A stretch of DNA of 64,000 nucleotides from NCBI GenBank assembly GCA_043747875.1, contig JAYTOI010000009.1, forward strand, positions 62,001 to 126,000, in the 5' to 3' direction. Both the position numbers and the translations under genes were made by a program. Each line of letters begins with the position of its first letter. Within the stretch, counting starts at the first letter, position 1. The DNA comes from CADEED01 sp043747875 (lineage in GTDB: Bacteria > Pseudomonadota > Gammaproteobacteria > Steroidobacterales > Steroidobacteraceae). Shown here in pieces: positions 30,239-39,565 of this stretch. The notes beneath the pieces are model-generated. The model did no database searches. It saw only the letters and a program-made list of their open reading frames with translations, and had not been told where the DNA came from.

Positions 30239-31313
30239 GAAGGAACAGAACCGCACCGAGAAAGCCACGCCCTTCAAGCTCGAAGAGGCGCGCAAACAGG
30301 GCCAGGTGGCCAAGAGCCTGGATTTCAATACGCTGATCATGATGTGGGGGTTGTTAGGCCTGGCGATGATCTGGGGCGCGAACGCCTGGGAAGATCTGGG
30401 CATCCTGTCGAGCAACCTGTTCGCGAGAGCCGCGGAGCTGCCGCTCGGCACGGGTGCGGGCAGCTGGCTGGTCGACTTGCTGCGCTCGTTCATCGCGCTG
30501 ATGGCGCCGGTGCTGGTGGTCGGCGCGGTGCTCGCGATCCTCGCGAACTTCGTGCAGACCGGGCCGGTCTTCAGCTTCAAGGCGCTCAAGCCCAAGGGCG
30601 AGCGCATCAACCCGATCGCGGGCTTCAAGCGCATCTACAGCGGGAAGATGCTGTTCGAGGCTGCCAAGGGCCTGCTCAAGCTGTTCGTCCTGGGCGGCAT
30701 CGGCGTGGCGTTCTTCTTCGCGCTGTGGCCGAAGCTGCAGGGAGCCGCTTCCGCCGACTCGACCGTGGTGCAGGCCTGGTTCGGCGCCAATGCCATCGCG
30801 TTGCTGTTCCGGCTGGGCCTCGCGCTGGTGCTCATCGGCCTGCTGGACCTCATGTACACGCGCCACAAGTTCGGCAAGGACATGATGATGAGCCGGCGCG
30901 AGCTCAAGGAGGAGGTCAAGCGCCGCGAGGGCGATCCGCAGATCCGCGCCAAACTGCGCGAGCTGCAGCGCGAGAACCTCAAGCAGGCCGCTTCGGTCAA
31001 GCGCGTGCCGGAGGCGGATGTGCTCATCACGAATCCCGAGCACCTGGCCATCGCGTTGCGCTATGAGCGCGGCACCATGAATGCGCCCGTGCTGCTCGCG
31101 AAGGGCGCGGAATCCTGGGCCGCGCAGATGCGCGCGCTGGCGCGTCGCCATGGCATCCCGATCTATCAACGCAAGCCGCTCGCACGGCAGCTGTTCCAGA
31201 TCGGGCAGATCGGCCAGGCGATTCCGTCCGACAGCTATCTGGACGTCGCGCGCATCTACGCCGACCTCGAGGCGCGGCGCCGCGACCTGGCCGAATACGA
31301 GGTGCGCGGATGA
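30231..31313 (+). CDS. flhB: Flagellar export switch protein FlhB (NPEH variant)
   Basis: 360 residues: an Arg/Lys-rich N-terminus (EKEQNRTEKATPFKLEEAR), four membrane helices, then a cytoplasmic domain with MMSRRELKEEVKRREGDP. FlhB controls the switch from rod/hook to later export substrates through autocleavage in a conserved NPTH motif. Here the motif is N268-P269-E270-H271 (NPEH): the scissile Asn-Pro pair is kept but Thr is Glu. The ATG at 30231 overlaps fliR by 8 bases and begins MAEKEQ as in the family; an upstream ATG at 30216 is less likely. Confidence 0.93.
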   Translation: MAEKEQNRTEKATPFKLEEARKQGQVAKSLDFNTLIMMWGLLGLAMIWGANAWEDLGILSSNLFARAAELPLGTGAGSWLVDLLRSFIALMAPVLVVGAVLAILANFVQTGPVFSFKALKPKGERINPIAGFKRIYSGKMLFEAAKGLLKLFVLGGIGVAFFFALWPKLQGAASADSTVVQAWFGANAIALLFRLGLALVLIGLLDLMYTRHKFGKDMMMSRRELKEEVKRREGDPQIRAKLRELQRENLKQAASVKRVPEADVLITNPEHLAIALRYERGTMNAPVLLAKGAESWAAQMRALARRHGIPIYQRKPLARQLFQIGQIGQAIPSDSYLDVARIYADLEARRRDLAEYEVRG

Positions 31314-33352
31314 GCTTCTGGAAGCGCTTCTTCGGCGAGCAGACCGAGCTGGCGCTGGTCGCCCTGTTAGGCGGCATCCTGCTGGTGCTGTTCGCGCCCA
31401 TCCCGCCGGGGCTGCTCGATTTCCTGCTGATCCTGAACTTCTCGTTCGCGTTGATCATCCTGCTGCTCACGTTCTACATGGGCCGGCCGCTGGAGTTCTC
31501 CACCTTCCCCTCGTTGCTGCTGGTGGCGACTCTGTTCCGGCTCAGCCTCAACATCGCCGCGACGCGCCTGATCCTCTCGCAGGCCAGCGCCGGCCACGTC
31601 ATCTCGGCGGTGGGCGATCAGGTGGTCGGCGGCAACTACGTCATCGGCCTCATCGTGTTCCTGGTGCTCATCATCGTGCAGTTCGTGGTGGTGACGAATG
31701 GCGCGCAGCGCGTCGCGGAAGTGGCGGCGCGCTTCACGCTGGACTCGATGCCCGGCAAGCAGATGAGCATCGACGCCGATCTCAACATGGGCCTCATCGA
31801 CCAGAACGAGGCGCGCGAGCGGCGCAAGCAGATCGAGAAGGAAGCCAACTTCTACGGCGCGATGGACGGCGCCAGCCGCTTCGTCAAGGGCGACGCCATC
31901 GCCGGCATCCTGATCATCCTGGTCAACATCATCGGTGGGCTCGCGATCGGCGTCGCGCAGCACGACATGAGCTGGGGCGAGGCGCTGTCCACCTACACGC
32001 TGCTCACGGTCGGCGACGGCATCGTCACGCAGGTGCCGGCACTCATCATCGCCACCGCCACCGGCATCATCGTCACGCGCGCAGCTTCGGATGCACGCCT
32101 CGGCGAGGAAGTGGCGCGGCAGGTCACGGCCTATCCACGCGTCATCGCGATCGTTGCCATCGTGCTGTGTGCCGTGGCGTTCCTGCCGGGCCTGCCCGTG
32201 GTGCCGGTGCTGCTCATCGCCTCTTTCATGGGCCTGCTGTACTGGTTCGCGCGCCGCAAGGGACGCAAGTCCGTGGCGGACGAGCCCGAGGCCGCGAAGG
32301 AGGGCGCGGGCGAAGCCGAGGATCTCTACAAGGCGCTCAAGGTCGATCCGGTCGAGATCACCGTGGGTGCCGAGATGATCGCGCTGGTCGGATCCGAAGG
32401 TAGTTTGCTGTCCGAGAAGCTGGCGACGATCCGCAAGCAATTCGCGCTCGACATGGGCGTGGTGCTGCCGCCGGTACGCGTGCGCGACGAGAAGCGCCTG
32501 GCGCCGACGCGCTACGAGATCCGCATCTTCGGGTCGCGCGTTGCGGACGGCGAGGTGCATCCCGACCGGCTGCTGGCCATCAATCCCGGCGGCAGCCGTC
32601 CGCAGCTCGACGGCGTGACGGCGATGGATCCGGCGTACGGCCTGCCGGCGGTGTGGATCGCGGAAGCCACGCGCGCCGCGGCGCGCTCCGCCGGCTACAC
32701 GGTGGTGGACGCGGCCATGGTGTTCCTGACGCACGTGGCGGAGGTGCTGCGGCAGAACGCGCAGAATTTCATCACGCGGGCCGAGACCGAGAAGCTCATC
32801 GGGCGCGTGCGCGAGTCGCAGCCGGCACTGGTCGACGACCTGTTTCCGAAAACGCTGTCGTTCGGCGAGCTGCAGCGCGTGTTGCAGAACCTGGTCCGCG
32901 AGCGTGTGCCGATCCGCAACGTCGAGGCGATCCTCGAAGTGCTCGCGGACTATGGCGGCAAGGTCAAGGATGCCGATGTGCTCACCGAGCACGTGCGCGA
33001 ACGGCTGGGCGCGGTGATCTGCCAGCAAATCACCGACGGGCGCGCCGAGATGCAGGTGCTCACCTTCGACGCGAGCGTCGAGCAGACCATCAGCGGCGCC
33101 ATCCGCACGGTCGAGGAGAAATCCGCGCTGGTGCTCGATCCGCGCGTGGCCGAGCAGGTGCTGCGCAAGCTCTCCGAGGAAACCGACCGTATGGCGCGCA
33201 CCAATGTGCGTCCGGTGCTGCTGTGCGCGCCGACGCTGCGCCGGCACGTGCGCCGTTTCACCGAGCGCCTGGTGCCGCAGCTGTCGGTGCTGTCGCTGAA
33301 TGAGATTCCGGGTCACGTGAGTCTGCGCGGCTTCGGCGTGGTGAAGGTATGA
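31310..33352 (+). CDS. flhA: Flagellar export apparatus protein FlhA
   Basis: 680 residues. The N-terminal half has the usual eight hydrophobic helices and the FHIPEP signature region (PSLLLVATLFRLSLNIAATR, GDQVVGGNYVIG, AEVAARFTLDSMPGKQMSID). The C-terminal half is the cytoplasmic docking domain for substrates and chaperones, ending in LSLNEIPGHVSLRGFGVV. It forms the nonameric ring below the gate and couples export to the proton gradient. ATGA overlap with flhB and with the next gene. Normal length. Confidence 0.95.
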   Translation: MSFWKRFFGEQTELALVALLGGILLVLFAPIPPGLLDFLLILNFSFALIILLLTFYMGRPLEFSTFPSLLLVATLFRLSLNIAATRLILSQASAGHVISAVGDQVVGGNYVIGLIVFLVLIIVQFVVVTNGAQRVAEVAARFTLDSMPGKQMSIDADLNMGLIDQNEARERRKQIEKEANFYGAMDGASRFVKGDAIAGILIILVNIIGGLAIGVAQHDMSWGEALSTYTLLTVGDGIVTQVPALIIATATGIIVTRAASDARLGEEVARQVTAYPRVIAIVAIVLCAVAFLPGLPVVPVLLIASFMGLLYWFARRKGRKSVADEPEAAKEGAGEAEDLYKALKVDPVEITVGAEMIALVGSEGSLLSEKLATIRKQFALDMGVVLPPVRVRDEKRLAPTRYEIRIFGSRVADGEVHPDRLLAINPGGSRPQLDGVTAMDPAYGLPAVWIAEATRAAARSAGYTVVDAAMVFLTHVAEVLRQNAQNFITRAETEKLIGRVRESQPALVDDLFPKTLSFGELQRVLQNLVRERVPIRNVEAILEVLADYGGKVKDADVLTEHVRERLGAVICQQITDGRAEMQVLTFDASVEQTISGAIRTVEEKSALVLDPRVAEQVLRKLSEETDRMARTNVRPVLLCAPTLRRHVRRFTERLVPQLSVLSLNEIPGHVSLRGFGVVKV

Positions 33353-34536
33353 CCTCTGCGCCGACCCTGACCACCCACGTCATCGCCTCCGTCACGCCGG
33401 CCAAGTCCGGCTCCGGCGACGCGCGTGGCAATATTCAGTTCGAAAAGCTCACGATCGGCCAGAACCTCAAACTACAGGTGCTGCGCCACCTCGAGCGGGA
33501 GCGCTACGAGGTGATGTTCGGCGGACGCCGCCACGTGGTCGACAGCCGCGTGAAGCTCGAGCCGGGCACCGAAGTCGAGGCGCGCGTCGAGGCGAAGGGC
33601 GAGAAGCTCGAGCTGCGCTATCTCGACGCGCAGCGGGGCGACAGTCTATCTACCAGCCACGATGATCCGCAGGCCGATGGGGCGGACGCCTCACAGGCGT
33701 CGGACCCGGCGATGCCGCCTTGGCTGGGCACGCTCGCGGCCAAGTATCGCGTCGCGCTCGACGCGCAGGCGCGCGACACCATCGCGCACGCCGCGTCCCA
33801 GGTCGGCGACCCGGCCCTGATGACGCGCGGCGGCCTGTTCCTGCAGAAGCTCGCGCAGCGCGTGAGCCCGCGCGATCTCGACGCGCTGTATCGTGCGCTC
33901 AGCGTGAGCGAGCGCCCGGCCTCGCTGGCCGGCGCCGCAGCCGCGGCCGCCGCCGCCGCGGATGCGCCGTTCGAGTTCGACAATCTGCCCGACCACGACG
34001 ACCTGGCCACGACACTCGCGGATGCGCTCGATGCGCGCGCGCCGGATCCGCACGGCGCGGCCATACCCGATGTGCAGGGCGATGCCGGCCGGGAGGGCGA
34101 TGACGACGCGCGCCGTGCGCTGCGCCTGCTGAACCTGCAGGACGAAGGCAGCGTGGCCTGGCGCTACGGCACTCTGCCGCTGCTGGTGGGTGGCAGGCTC
34201 GTCGAGCTCGATCTCGTGATGTTCCGCGAGCGCGAGTCGCATGCGACGCGCGGCTCGCTGCGCCGCCTGGTCATGACGCTCGACACCACTCATTTCGGCC
34301 GCGTGCGTGTCGAGGCGCGCGCGGTGGATAGCCGCCTCATCGTGAAGTTCGGCGTGCCCGACGGCGATGCCGTGAGCGCGTTGTCGGCGTACGGCGCCGA
34401 CGTGCGTGCTGCGATCGAAAGCCTCGGGTGGAGCGTCGATGAAGTGCGCTACGAGCTGGACGCGCCGCATGCCAGCGCCGCGCAGGCCGTCATCGAACAC
34501 GTGTTGTCGGCCGGCACGGTCGACCGGGAGCTGTGA
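33349..34536 (+). CDS. fliK: FliK-like hook-length control protein
   Basis: 395 residues. The N-terminal two thirds is poorly conserved and low in complexity (an alanine run near residue 200, acidic linkers). The last ~120 residues contain RRLVMTLDTTHFGRVRVEA and ESLGWSVDEVRYELD, the pattern of the FliK C-terminal domain that contacts FlhB to stop hook export. It is the only candidate ruler in the cluster and is immediately followed by an FlhB C-terminal-like gene, a common partner of fliK. Assigned from the C-terminal pattern and position. Confidence 0.7.
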   Translation: MTSAPTLTTHVIASVTPAKSGSGDARGNIQFEKLTIGQNLKLQVLRHLERERYEVMFGGRRHVVDSRVKLEPGTEVEARVEAKGEKLELRYLDAQRGDSLSTSHDDPQADGADASQASDPAMPPWLGTLAAKYRVALDAQARDTIAHAASQVGDPALMTRGGLFLQKLAQRVSPRDLDALYRALSVSERPASLAGAAAAAAAAADAPFEFDNLPDHDDLATTLADALDARAPDPHGAAIPDVQGDAGREGDDDARRALRLLNLQDEGSVAWRYGTLPLLVGGRLVELDLVMFRERESHATRGSLRRLVMTLDTTHFGRVRVEARAVDSRLIVKFGVPDGDAVSALSAYGADVRAAIESLGWSVDEVRYELDAPHASAAQAVIEHVLSAGTVDREL

Positions 34537-34832
34537 TGACCGACCCGAAGCTGCAACGAGTGGTAGGCGTGAGCTACGAGCTCGGCCAGATCGCGCCCAC
34601 CGTGGTTCTCAAGAGCGCGGGCTGCGGCGCGGAAGCCGTCCTCGATGCCGCGCGGCGCACGGTGGATGGCCCGGCCGTGGTGCGCGATGCCGGTCTGGTC
34701 GACCAGCTCTATCGCATTCCCATCGACGCGCCCATCGGGCGCGAGTTGTTTCCCGTCATGGCGACGCTGCTCGCCCATCTCGTGACAGTCGATCGTCAGT
34801 TCTCGGATCAGTCCCCAGGAGTCAAAAAATGA
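34536..34832 (+). CDS. FlhB C-terminal-domain-like protein
   Basis: 98 residues. VVGVSYELGQIAPTVVLKSAG, LVDQLYRIPIDAPIGREL and a terminal helix resemble the cytoplasmic tail of FlhB (EscU/YscU family) without membrane part and without an NPxH cleavage site. Such stand-alone genes often sit next to fliK; their role is unclear, perhaps substrate-switch tuning. The ATG at 34536 shares one base with the previous stop (TGATG). Confidence 0.75.
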   Translation: MTDPKLQRVVGVSYELGQIAPTVVLKSAGCGAEAVLDAARRTVDGPAVVRDAGLVDQLYRIPIDAPIGRELFPVMATLLAHLVTVDRQFSDQSPGVKK

Positions 34833-35536
34833 GCGATGCCATAGCCGCGCTGTCGGACGCGCTGCGCAACGATGCCGAGACGCTGCGCGTCATCGGCCAG
34901 AACGTCGCGAACCTCCAGACCGTCGCGTACCGACGCGAGATCGCCGTGCTGCGACCGTCGTTCGACCAGGTGACCGACGGCACGCGCATGCCGGCCGCGC
35001 CTTCCGCCCTCACCACTGCCGTGGATACGCGACCCGGAACACTCAAGAGCACGGGCGAGCCGCTGAATCTCGCGCTCGAAGGGCCCGGCTTCTTTGTGGT
35101 CGAAACGGCGGACGGTGAGGCGCTCACGCGGCGCGGCGATTTCCACCTCGACGCGGATGGGCGGCTGACGACGCAGTCGGGGCTGACGGTGCTCGGCGCA
35201 TCGGGCGCGATCCACGTCGACGATACGCCGCAGATCGCGGTGGACGGCACGGTGCGCGTCGCCGGAAATGTCGTCGGCCAGGTGCGCATCGCGCACGTGG
35301 CACCGGAATCGCAGCTCGTGGCGCTCGGCGACGATCTGTATCGCGGCACGCAGCTTCCAGAGGGCGACTCCGCGGCGCGCGTGCGCCAGGGTTTCCTCGA
35401 AACGTCGAATGTCGAATCGGTGCAGGAAATGGTCCGGCTCATCGAGACCATGCGGCATTTCGAAACCGTGCAGCGTTTCGTCACGGGTTACGGCGACATG
35501 GTCGGCAAGGCAATCAACGAGCTCGGAAAAGTCTAA
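34829..35536 (+). CDS. flgF: Proximal rod protein FlgF
   Basis: 235 residues. The N-terminal rod motif (IGQNVANLQTVAYRRE), a central GPGFFVVETADGEALTRRGDF block and the C-terminal coiled-coil (TSNVESVQEMVRLIETMRHF) identify the FlgF/FlgG family; the shorter length and position before flgG favour FlgF. Exported by the machine itself, with no Sec signal. ATGA overlap with the preceding gene. Confidence 0.88.
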   Translation: MSDAIAALSDALRNDAETLRVIGQNVANLQTVAYRREIAVLRPSFDQVTDGTRMPAAPSALTTAVDTRPGTLKSTGEPLNLALEGPGFFVVETADGEALTRRGDFHLDADGRLTTQSGLTVLGASGAIHVDDTPQIAVDGTVRVAGNVVGQVRIAHVAPESQLVALGDDLYRGTQLPEGDSAARVRQGFLETSNVESVQEMVRLIETMRHFETVQRFVTGYGDMVGKAINELGKV

Positions 35537-35547
35537 GGGGAATCGAG

Positions 35548-36330
35548 ATGACAGACGCACTGTACGTAGGCGCCACCGGAATGCGGGCGCATCAGACTCA
35601 AGTGGACACGATCGCGAACAACGTCGCGAACCTGAACACCGTGGGATTCAAGCGCGAGACCGTGAGCTTCTCGAGTGTCATGGCGGCGCTGCAAAGCGGC
35701 TCGGTCGATCCGTTGGGCGCATCGCTGCGTGAGAACCTCGTCACGCGCGGCGCGGGCGCCATCGCCTCGCTGCAGCTGTCGACGAACGGCGGCGAGATCA
35801 AGGCGACGCAGCAGCCGCTCGACGTGGCCATCGAAGGCCGCGGCTTCTTCGAGGTGACGATGCCGGATGGTGCATCGGCGTTCACGCGCGCCGGCGCGTT
35901 CACGCTGTCCGCGGACGGCATGCTGTCGACGGCCGCCGGGCTGCCGCTGGCGGCGCGTATCTCTATTCCCACCGACGCCAACAACCTGCGCATCGAATCC
36001 AACGGCCGCGTGCTCGCGGACTTCGCCGACCGCAGCGACGTGGAGCTCGGCAACATCGAGGTGGCCAATTTCGCGAATCCCGCCGGCCTCGAATCCCTGG
36101 GCGACAACCTGTATCGCGCCACGACGGGCAGCGGCGAGATGTCGATGGGCGTGGCGGGCGAGTCTGGCAACGGCACGCTGCACCAGGGCTATCTGGAATC
36201 CTCCAACGTGCAACTGGTCGACGAGCTGGTGTCGCTGATGCTGGCGCAGCGCGGATTCGAGATGAACAGCAAGATCGTACAGGCCGCCGACCAGATGCTC
36301 GGCCTCGCCAACTCGCTGTACCGCGGTTGA
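35548..36330 (+). CDS. flgG: Distal rod protein FlgG
   Basis: 260 residues, the usual FlgG length. MTDALYVGATGMRAHQTQV, IANNVANLNTVGFKRE, EGRGFFEV and C-terminal GYLESSNVQLVDELVSLM are textbook distal-rod features. It forms the drive shaft passing through the P and L rings encoded just downstream. A GGGGAATCG sequence precedes the ATG at 35548. Confidence 0.95.
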   Translation: MTDALYVGATGMRAHQTQVDTIANNVANLNTVGFKRETVSFSSVMAALQSGSVDPLGASLRENLVTRGAGAIASLQLSTNGGEIKATQQPLDVAIEGRGFFEVTMPDGASAFTRAGAFTLSADGMLSTAAGLPLAARISIPTDANNLRIESNGRVLADFADRSDVELGNIEVANFANPAGLESLGDNLYRATTGSGEMSMGVAGESGNGTLHQGYLESSNVQLVDELVSLMLAQRGFEMNSKIVQAADQMLGLANSLYRG

Positions 36331-36333
36331 GCG

Positions 36334-37002
36334 ATGGTACGGAGCGGCACAGTGCTGAGTAGTTTGCTGATCGTGCTGGCCATGATCGCGTTGACGACAG
36401 GCGCATTCGCCGGCGAGCCGGCGGCGGGTGTGTCGGCGCTCGAAGCCGAGCTGCGCACGCACCGGCCCGACATCGTGCGCTGGGAGACGGTGCCCGTCGC
36501 GCGCAATGAGCACGCGCCGCAGAGCGAGGCGGGCGACATCGTGCTGGTGGGGCGCATCGGCGCGCGCACTGCGGTGCGGTTCGCCGATGGGCGCGTGCGC
36601 TGGTACACGGTCGCGGGCTATCGGCCGGTGCTGGTCGCCGCGCATGTCGTCGAGAGCGGCGCGCCGCTGTCGTCCGCCGATGCCACCACCGCCGAGCGCG
36701 ACATCGTCGGCTCCGCCTGCGAGCCGGTGTCGCTGGACGCCGGCACGCGCTGGCGCGCCACGCGGCGGCTCGCGGCGGACGAGGCGCTCTGCGCGCACGC
36801 GCTCGCACCCGCGCCCGACGTCGAGCGCGACCGTTCCGTCACGCTGACCACCGAGCGCGGTGCCATCACCGCCGCTCGCGTGCTGGTCGCGGCCGCCGAC
36901 GCCCGCGTCGGCGAGCGCGTGCGGCTGCGCGACCCGGCCACGGGTGAAGCCGTCAATGCCATCGTCACGGGCGCGGCCGCCGCGCGCGTGCTTCAGGAGT
37001 GA
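36334..37002 (+). CDS. flgA: P-ring assembly chaperone FlgA
   Basis: 222 residues starting with a Sec signal peptide (hydrophobic LLIVLAMIALTTGAFA, likely cleavage after AFA). The C-terminal SAF-like domain holds the two cysteines expected in FlgA (GSACEPV and EALCAHA) and ends with GERVRLRDPATGEAVNAIV, typical of the family. It assists FlgI in forming the periplasmic P ring. It lies directly before flgH and flgI. Confidence 0.88.
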   Translation: MVRSGTVLSSLLIVLAMIALTTGAFAGEPAAGVSALEAELRTHRPDIVRWETVPVARNEHAPQSEAGDIVLVGRIGARTAVRFADGRVRWYTVAGYRPVLVAAHVVESGAPLSSADATTAERDIVGSACEPVSLDAGTRWRATRRLAADEALCAHALAPAPDVERDRSVTLTTERGAITAARVLVAAADARVGERVRLRDPATGEAVNAIVTGAAAARVLQE

Positions 37003-37004
37003 AC

Positions 37005-37589
37005 ATGACACCCAGACCCATCGCCAGTTTGTCAGGTCTCGCCATCGTCCTCGCGCTGGGCCTCGCGCCGTTCGCACCCGGCGTCGCCGCGGACGGCGCG
37101 CCGCGCTCGCTGTTCGCGGACCGGCGCGCGCAGGACATCGGCGACGTGCTCACCGTCCTCGTCACCGAGGTGGCCTCCGTCACCGCGCAGGCGCAGACGC
37201 GCGCCGCCAAGGGTGAGTCCGCGGGCGCGAACCTGCTTCAGCGCGACGGCGAAGTGCAGCTCGCCGATGTGGGCTTCGACCGAAAGTTTTCCGGCGGAGC
37301 GCAGACGGAACGCAGCGGCTCGCTGCTCGCGCGCCTCACCGTGCGCATCGATGGCGTCGATGCCAATGGCAACTTCCTCGTCTCGGGAGAGCAGCTCATC
37401 GTCATCAACAACGAGAAGCAGCGCATCCACGTCTCGGGGATCGTGCGTCCCGACGACGTGACCGCCGACAACACCGTGCCGTCGTGGCGCGTAGCCGGCG
37501 CCGACATCCAGCTTCTCGGCAAGGGGTTGCTCACGAAGAGCTCCTCGCCGGGCTGGTTGACCCGCCTCCTGACGCTGTTCGGGCAATAG
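37005..37589 (+). CDS. flgH: L-ring protein FlgH without lipobox
   Basis: 194 residues. SLFADRRAQDIGDVLTVLVTE, GNFLVSGEQLIVINNEKQRI and VSGIVRPDDVTADNTV are diagnostic for FlgH. Classical FlgH is a lipoprotein, but the signal region here (ALGLAPFAPGVAA) contains no cysteine, and the roughly 40-residue linker normally between Cys and SLF is missing. It is therefore predicted to be a soluble periplasmic precursor cleaved by signal peptidase I. The ATG at 37005 is preceded by CAGGAG; a GTG at 36999 overlapping the flgA stop is possible. Confidence 0.92.
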   Translation: MTPRPIASLSGLAIVLALGLAPFAPGVAADGAPRSLFADRRAQDIGDVLTVLVTEVASVTAQAQTRAAKGESAGANLLQRDGEVQLADVGFDRKFSGGAQTERSGSLLARLTVRIDGVDANGNFLVSGEQLIVINNEKQRIHVSGIVRPDDVTADNTVPSWRVAGADIQLLGKGLLTKSSSPGWLTRLLTLFGQ

Positions 37590-37601
37590 CAGGGAATCCT
37601 C

Positions 37602-38726
37602 ATGTCAAAGCCACTCTTATATATAGCGTTGGCGCTGTCCCTCGCGGTCGGTACCCCGGGAACAGCCGGCACAGCCATACGAATCAAGGACTTGGCGCGT
37701 TTCGACGGCCTGCACGAGCAGCCGATCATCGGCTACGGCCTGGTGGTCGGGCTTTCGGGCACGGGCGACTCCCAGCGCAGCATCGCGACGCTGCAATCGG
37801 TGTCGAACATGCTGCGCGAGTTCGGGCTCACGGTGCCGCCGTACGCGGTGTCGAGCCGCAACGTCGCGGCCGTCATCGTCACCGCGGATCTGCCGGCGGG
37901 TGTGCGCACAGGCGACCGCTTCGACGTGAACGTCGCGGCAATCGGCGATGCGCGCAGCCTCGCGGGCGGCACGCTGCTGATGACGCAGCTCATGTCCAAC
38001 AGCAAGGTGTCGTACGCGACCGCGCAGGGGCCGCTGGCCGTCGGCGGCTACAAGTTCGAGCAGCGCGGCACATCGGCGCAGAAGAACTTTCCCACCGCCG
38101 GCACGATTCCCGAAGGCGCCCTCGCGCAGCGCTCGATCGAGCCGGAGGTCGCGCGTCACAGCGGCACGCTCGAGCTGCTTCTCGACGAGCCCGATTACAC
38201 CACCGCGACGCGCGTCGCCAACGCCATCAACAACTACTTCAACGGCAGCAACGCCGTTGCGGTCGATGCGGGCCGCGTGCGCGTGAAGCTGGCCACCGAG
38301 GACGCGGCGTTCGCGGTCGCGATGATGGCGCGCATCGAGTCGATCGGCGTACAGCCGGACATCGCGGCGCGCGTGGTCGTCAACGAGCGTACCGGCACCG
38401 TGGTGTCGGGCGGCGACGCCTATCTATCCGCGGTCACCGTCACGCACGGCAACCTCAAGGTGTCCATCAAGGAACGCTTCACCATCTCGCAGCCCGAGGG
38501 TGTGTTCCTCGACGATTCGAACGGCGTGCGTACCGTGGCCGTGCCGGAAGCCACCGTCAAGGTCACCGACGAGGAAGCGCGCGCGGTGCGCCTCGCCGAC
38601 GGCTCGACCATCGCCGAGCTCGTCGACGCACTGCGCTCCATCAAAGCGTCCTCGCGTGACGTCATCGCCATCCTCCAGGGCATCAAGCGCGCGGGTGCGC
38701 TGCATGCCGAGCTCGTCATTCAGTAA
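37602..38726 (+). CDS. flgI: P-ring protein FlgI
   Basis: 374 residues with a signal peptide (LLYIALALSLAVGTPGTAG). IRIKDLARFDGLHEQPIIGY and VVGLSGTGDSQRS, then MLREFGLTVPP, VTADLPAGVRTGDRFDV and a C-terminal LVDALRSIKASSRDVIAILQ, match FlgI over its whole length. Twenty-six subunits are expected to form the bushing around the rod in the peptidoglycan layer. CAGGGA precedes the ATG. Confidence 0.96.
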   Translation: MSKPLLYIALALSLAVGTPGTAGTAIRIKDLARFDGLHEQPIIGYGLVVGLSGTGDSQRSIATLQSVSNMLREFGLTVPPYAVSSRNVAAVIVTADLPAGVRTGDRFDVNVAAIGDARSLAGGTLLMTQLMSNSKVSYATAQGPLAVGGYKFEQRGTSAQKNFPTAGTIPEGALAQRSIEPEVARHSGTLELLLDEPDYTTATRVANAINNYFNGSNAVAVDAGRVRVKLATEDAAFAVAMMARIESIGVQPDIAARVVVNERTGTVVSGGDAYLSAVTVTHGNLKVSIKERFTISQPEGVFLDDSNGVRTVAVPEATVKVTDEEARAVRLADGSTIAELVDALRSIKASSRDVIAILQGIKRAGALHAELVIQ

Positions 38727-38746
38727 GCCAAAAAAGAGGCACCTCC

Positions 38747-39112
38747 ATGTTGAACGCCGATCCCGTCCTGGCCGTGCTGAGCCGCGCGCTCGATACCGCC
38801 GCGTTGCGCCAGACCGTGCACGCGACCAACGTCGCGAACGCCGACACCGAAGGCTACCGGCGGCTCGAGGTCATCTCGCCCGCGGAGCTGCAGCGCATGA
38901 ACGCCGAGGCTCCCGCGCAGGGTGTCGAGGAGGCGCTGGTGTGGTCGCAACCACAACCCGAAGTGGTCGAGTCCGCCGAGACCGCCGTGCGGCTCGACCA
39001 GGAAATGGCGCAGATGGCAGAGAACGCCGTGCGCTACCAGGCTTTGTTAGGCGCCATCGAGCGCACGCTCGGCATGCTGCAGACCGCAGCGCGTGACGGA
39101 AGGGGGGGCTGA
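38747..39112 (+). CDS. flgB: Proximal rod protein FlgB
   Basis: 121 residues. RQTVHATNVANADTEGYRR near the start and a C-terminal helix (ENAVRYQALLGAIERTLGML) are the two halves of the FlgB rod fold. An AGAGG element lies upstream of the ATG at 38747. It begins the flgB-flgC-fliE-fliF segment that is conserved in many phyla. Confidence 0.92.
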   Translation: MLNADPVLAVLSRALDTAALRQTVHATNVANADTEGYRRLEVISPAELQRMNAEAPAQGVEEALVWSQPQPEVVESAETAVRLDQEMAQMAENAVRYQALLGAIERTLGMLQTAARDGRGG

Positions 39113-39115
39113 TCC

Positions 39116-39565
39116 ATGGGAATGTTCGGAGTATTGGATGTGAGCGCGGCCGGCATGGACGTGCAGCAGGCGCGGCTCGAAGTGGCCGCGAGCAACCTCG
39201 CGAACGCGCGTACCACGGGCCAGAACGGCGCTATCTACAAACCGCTGACGGTCGTCATCCGCAGCGCCATCGCCGATTCTTCGGCGGTCGGCGCCGGCGC
39301 GGCCGGCAGTCCGGTGACGCTGGGCCAATTGCCGCGTCCGATGGTCGCGGAAGTGGTGGAAACCAACGTGGCGCCGAAGCTTGTGTACGACCCGGGTCAT
39401 CCCGACGCCGACGAGCGCGGCATGGTCGCGCTGCCCGGCGTGGATCCGGTGACCTCGATGCTGGATCTGGTTTCGATCTCGCGCGGCTACGAAGCCAACC
39501 TGCGCGCCTTCGACATCACGCGCTCGCTCCTGCAGCGCACGCTCGAACTCGGGAGGAATCGATGA
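39116..39565 (+). CDS. flgC: Proximal rod protein FlgC
   Basis: 149 residues. MFGVLDVSAAGMDVQQARLE, ASNLANARTTG and the C-terminal PVTSMLDLVSISRGYEANL are typical of FlgC. It is placed three bases after flgB, and its stop overlaps the fliE start (ATGA). Confidence 0.93.
   Translation: MGMFGVLDVSAAGMDVQQARLEVAASNLANARTTGQNGAIYKPLTVVIRSAIADSSAVGAGAAGSPVTLGQLPRPMVAEVVETNVAPKLVYDPGHPDADERGMVALPGVDPVTSMLDLVSISRGYEANLRAFDITRSLLQRTLELGRNR

Noticed and set aside
31367..33316. Minus-strand open frame of 649 codons opposite flhA
   Set aside because: His/Arg/Asp-rich shadow of flhA; no family resemblance.
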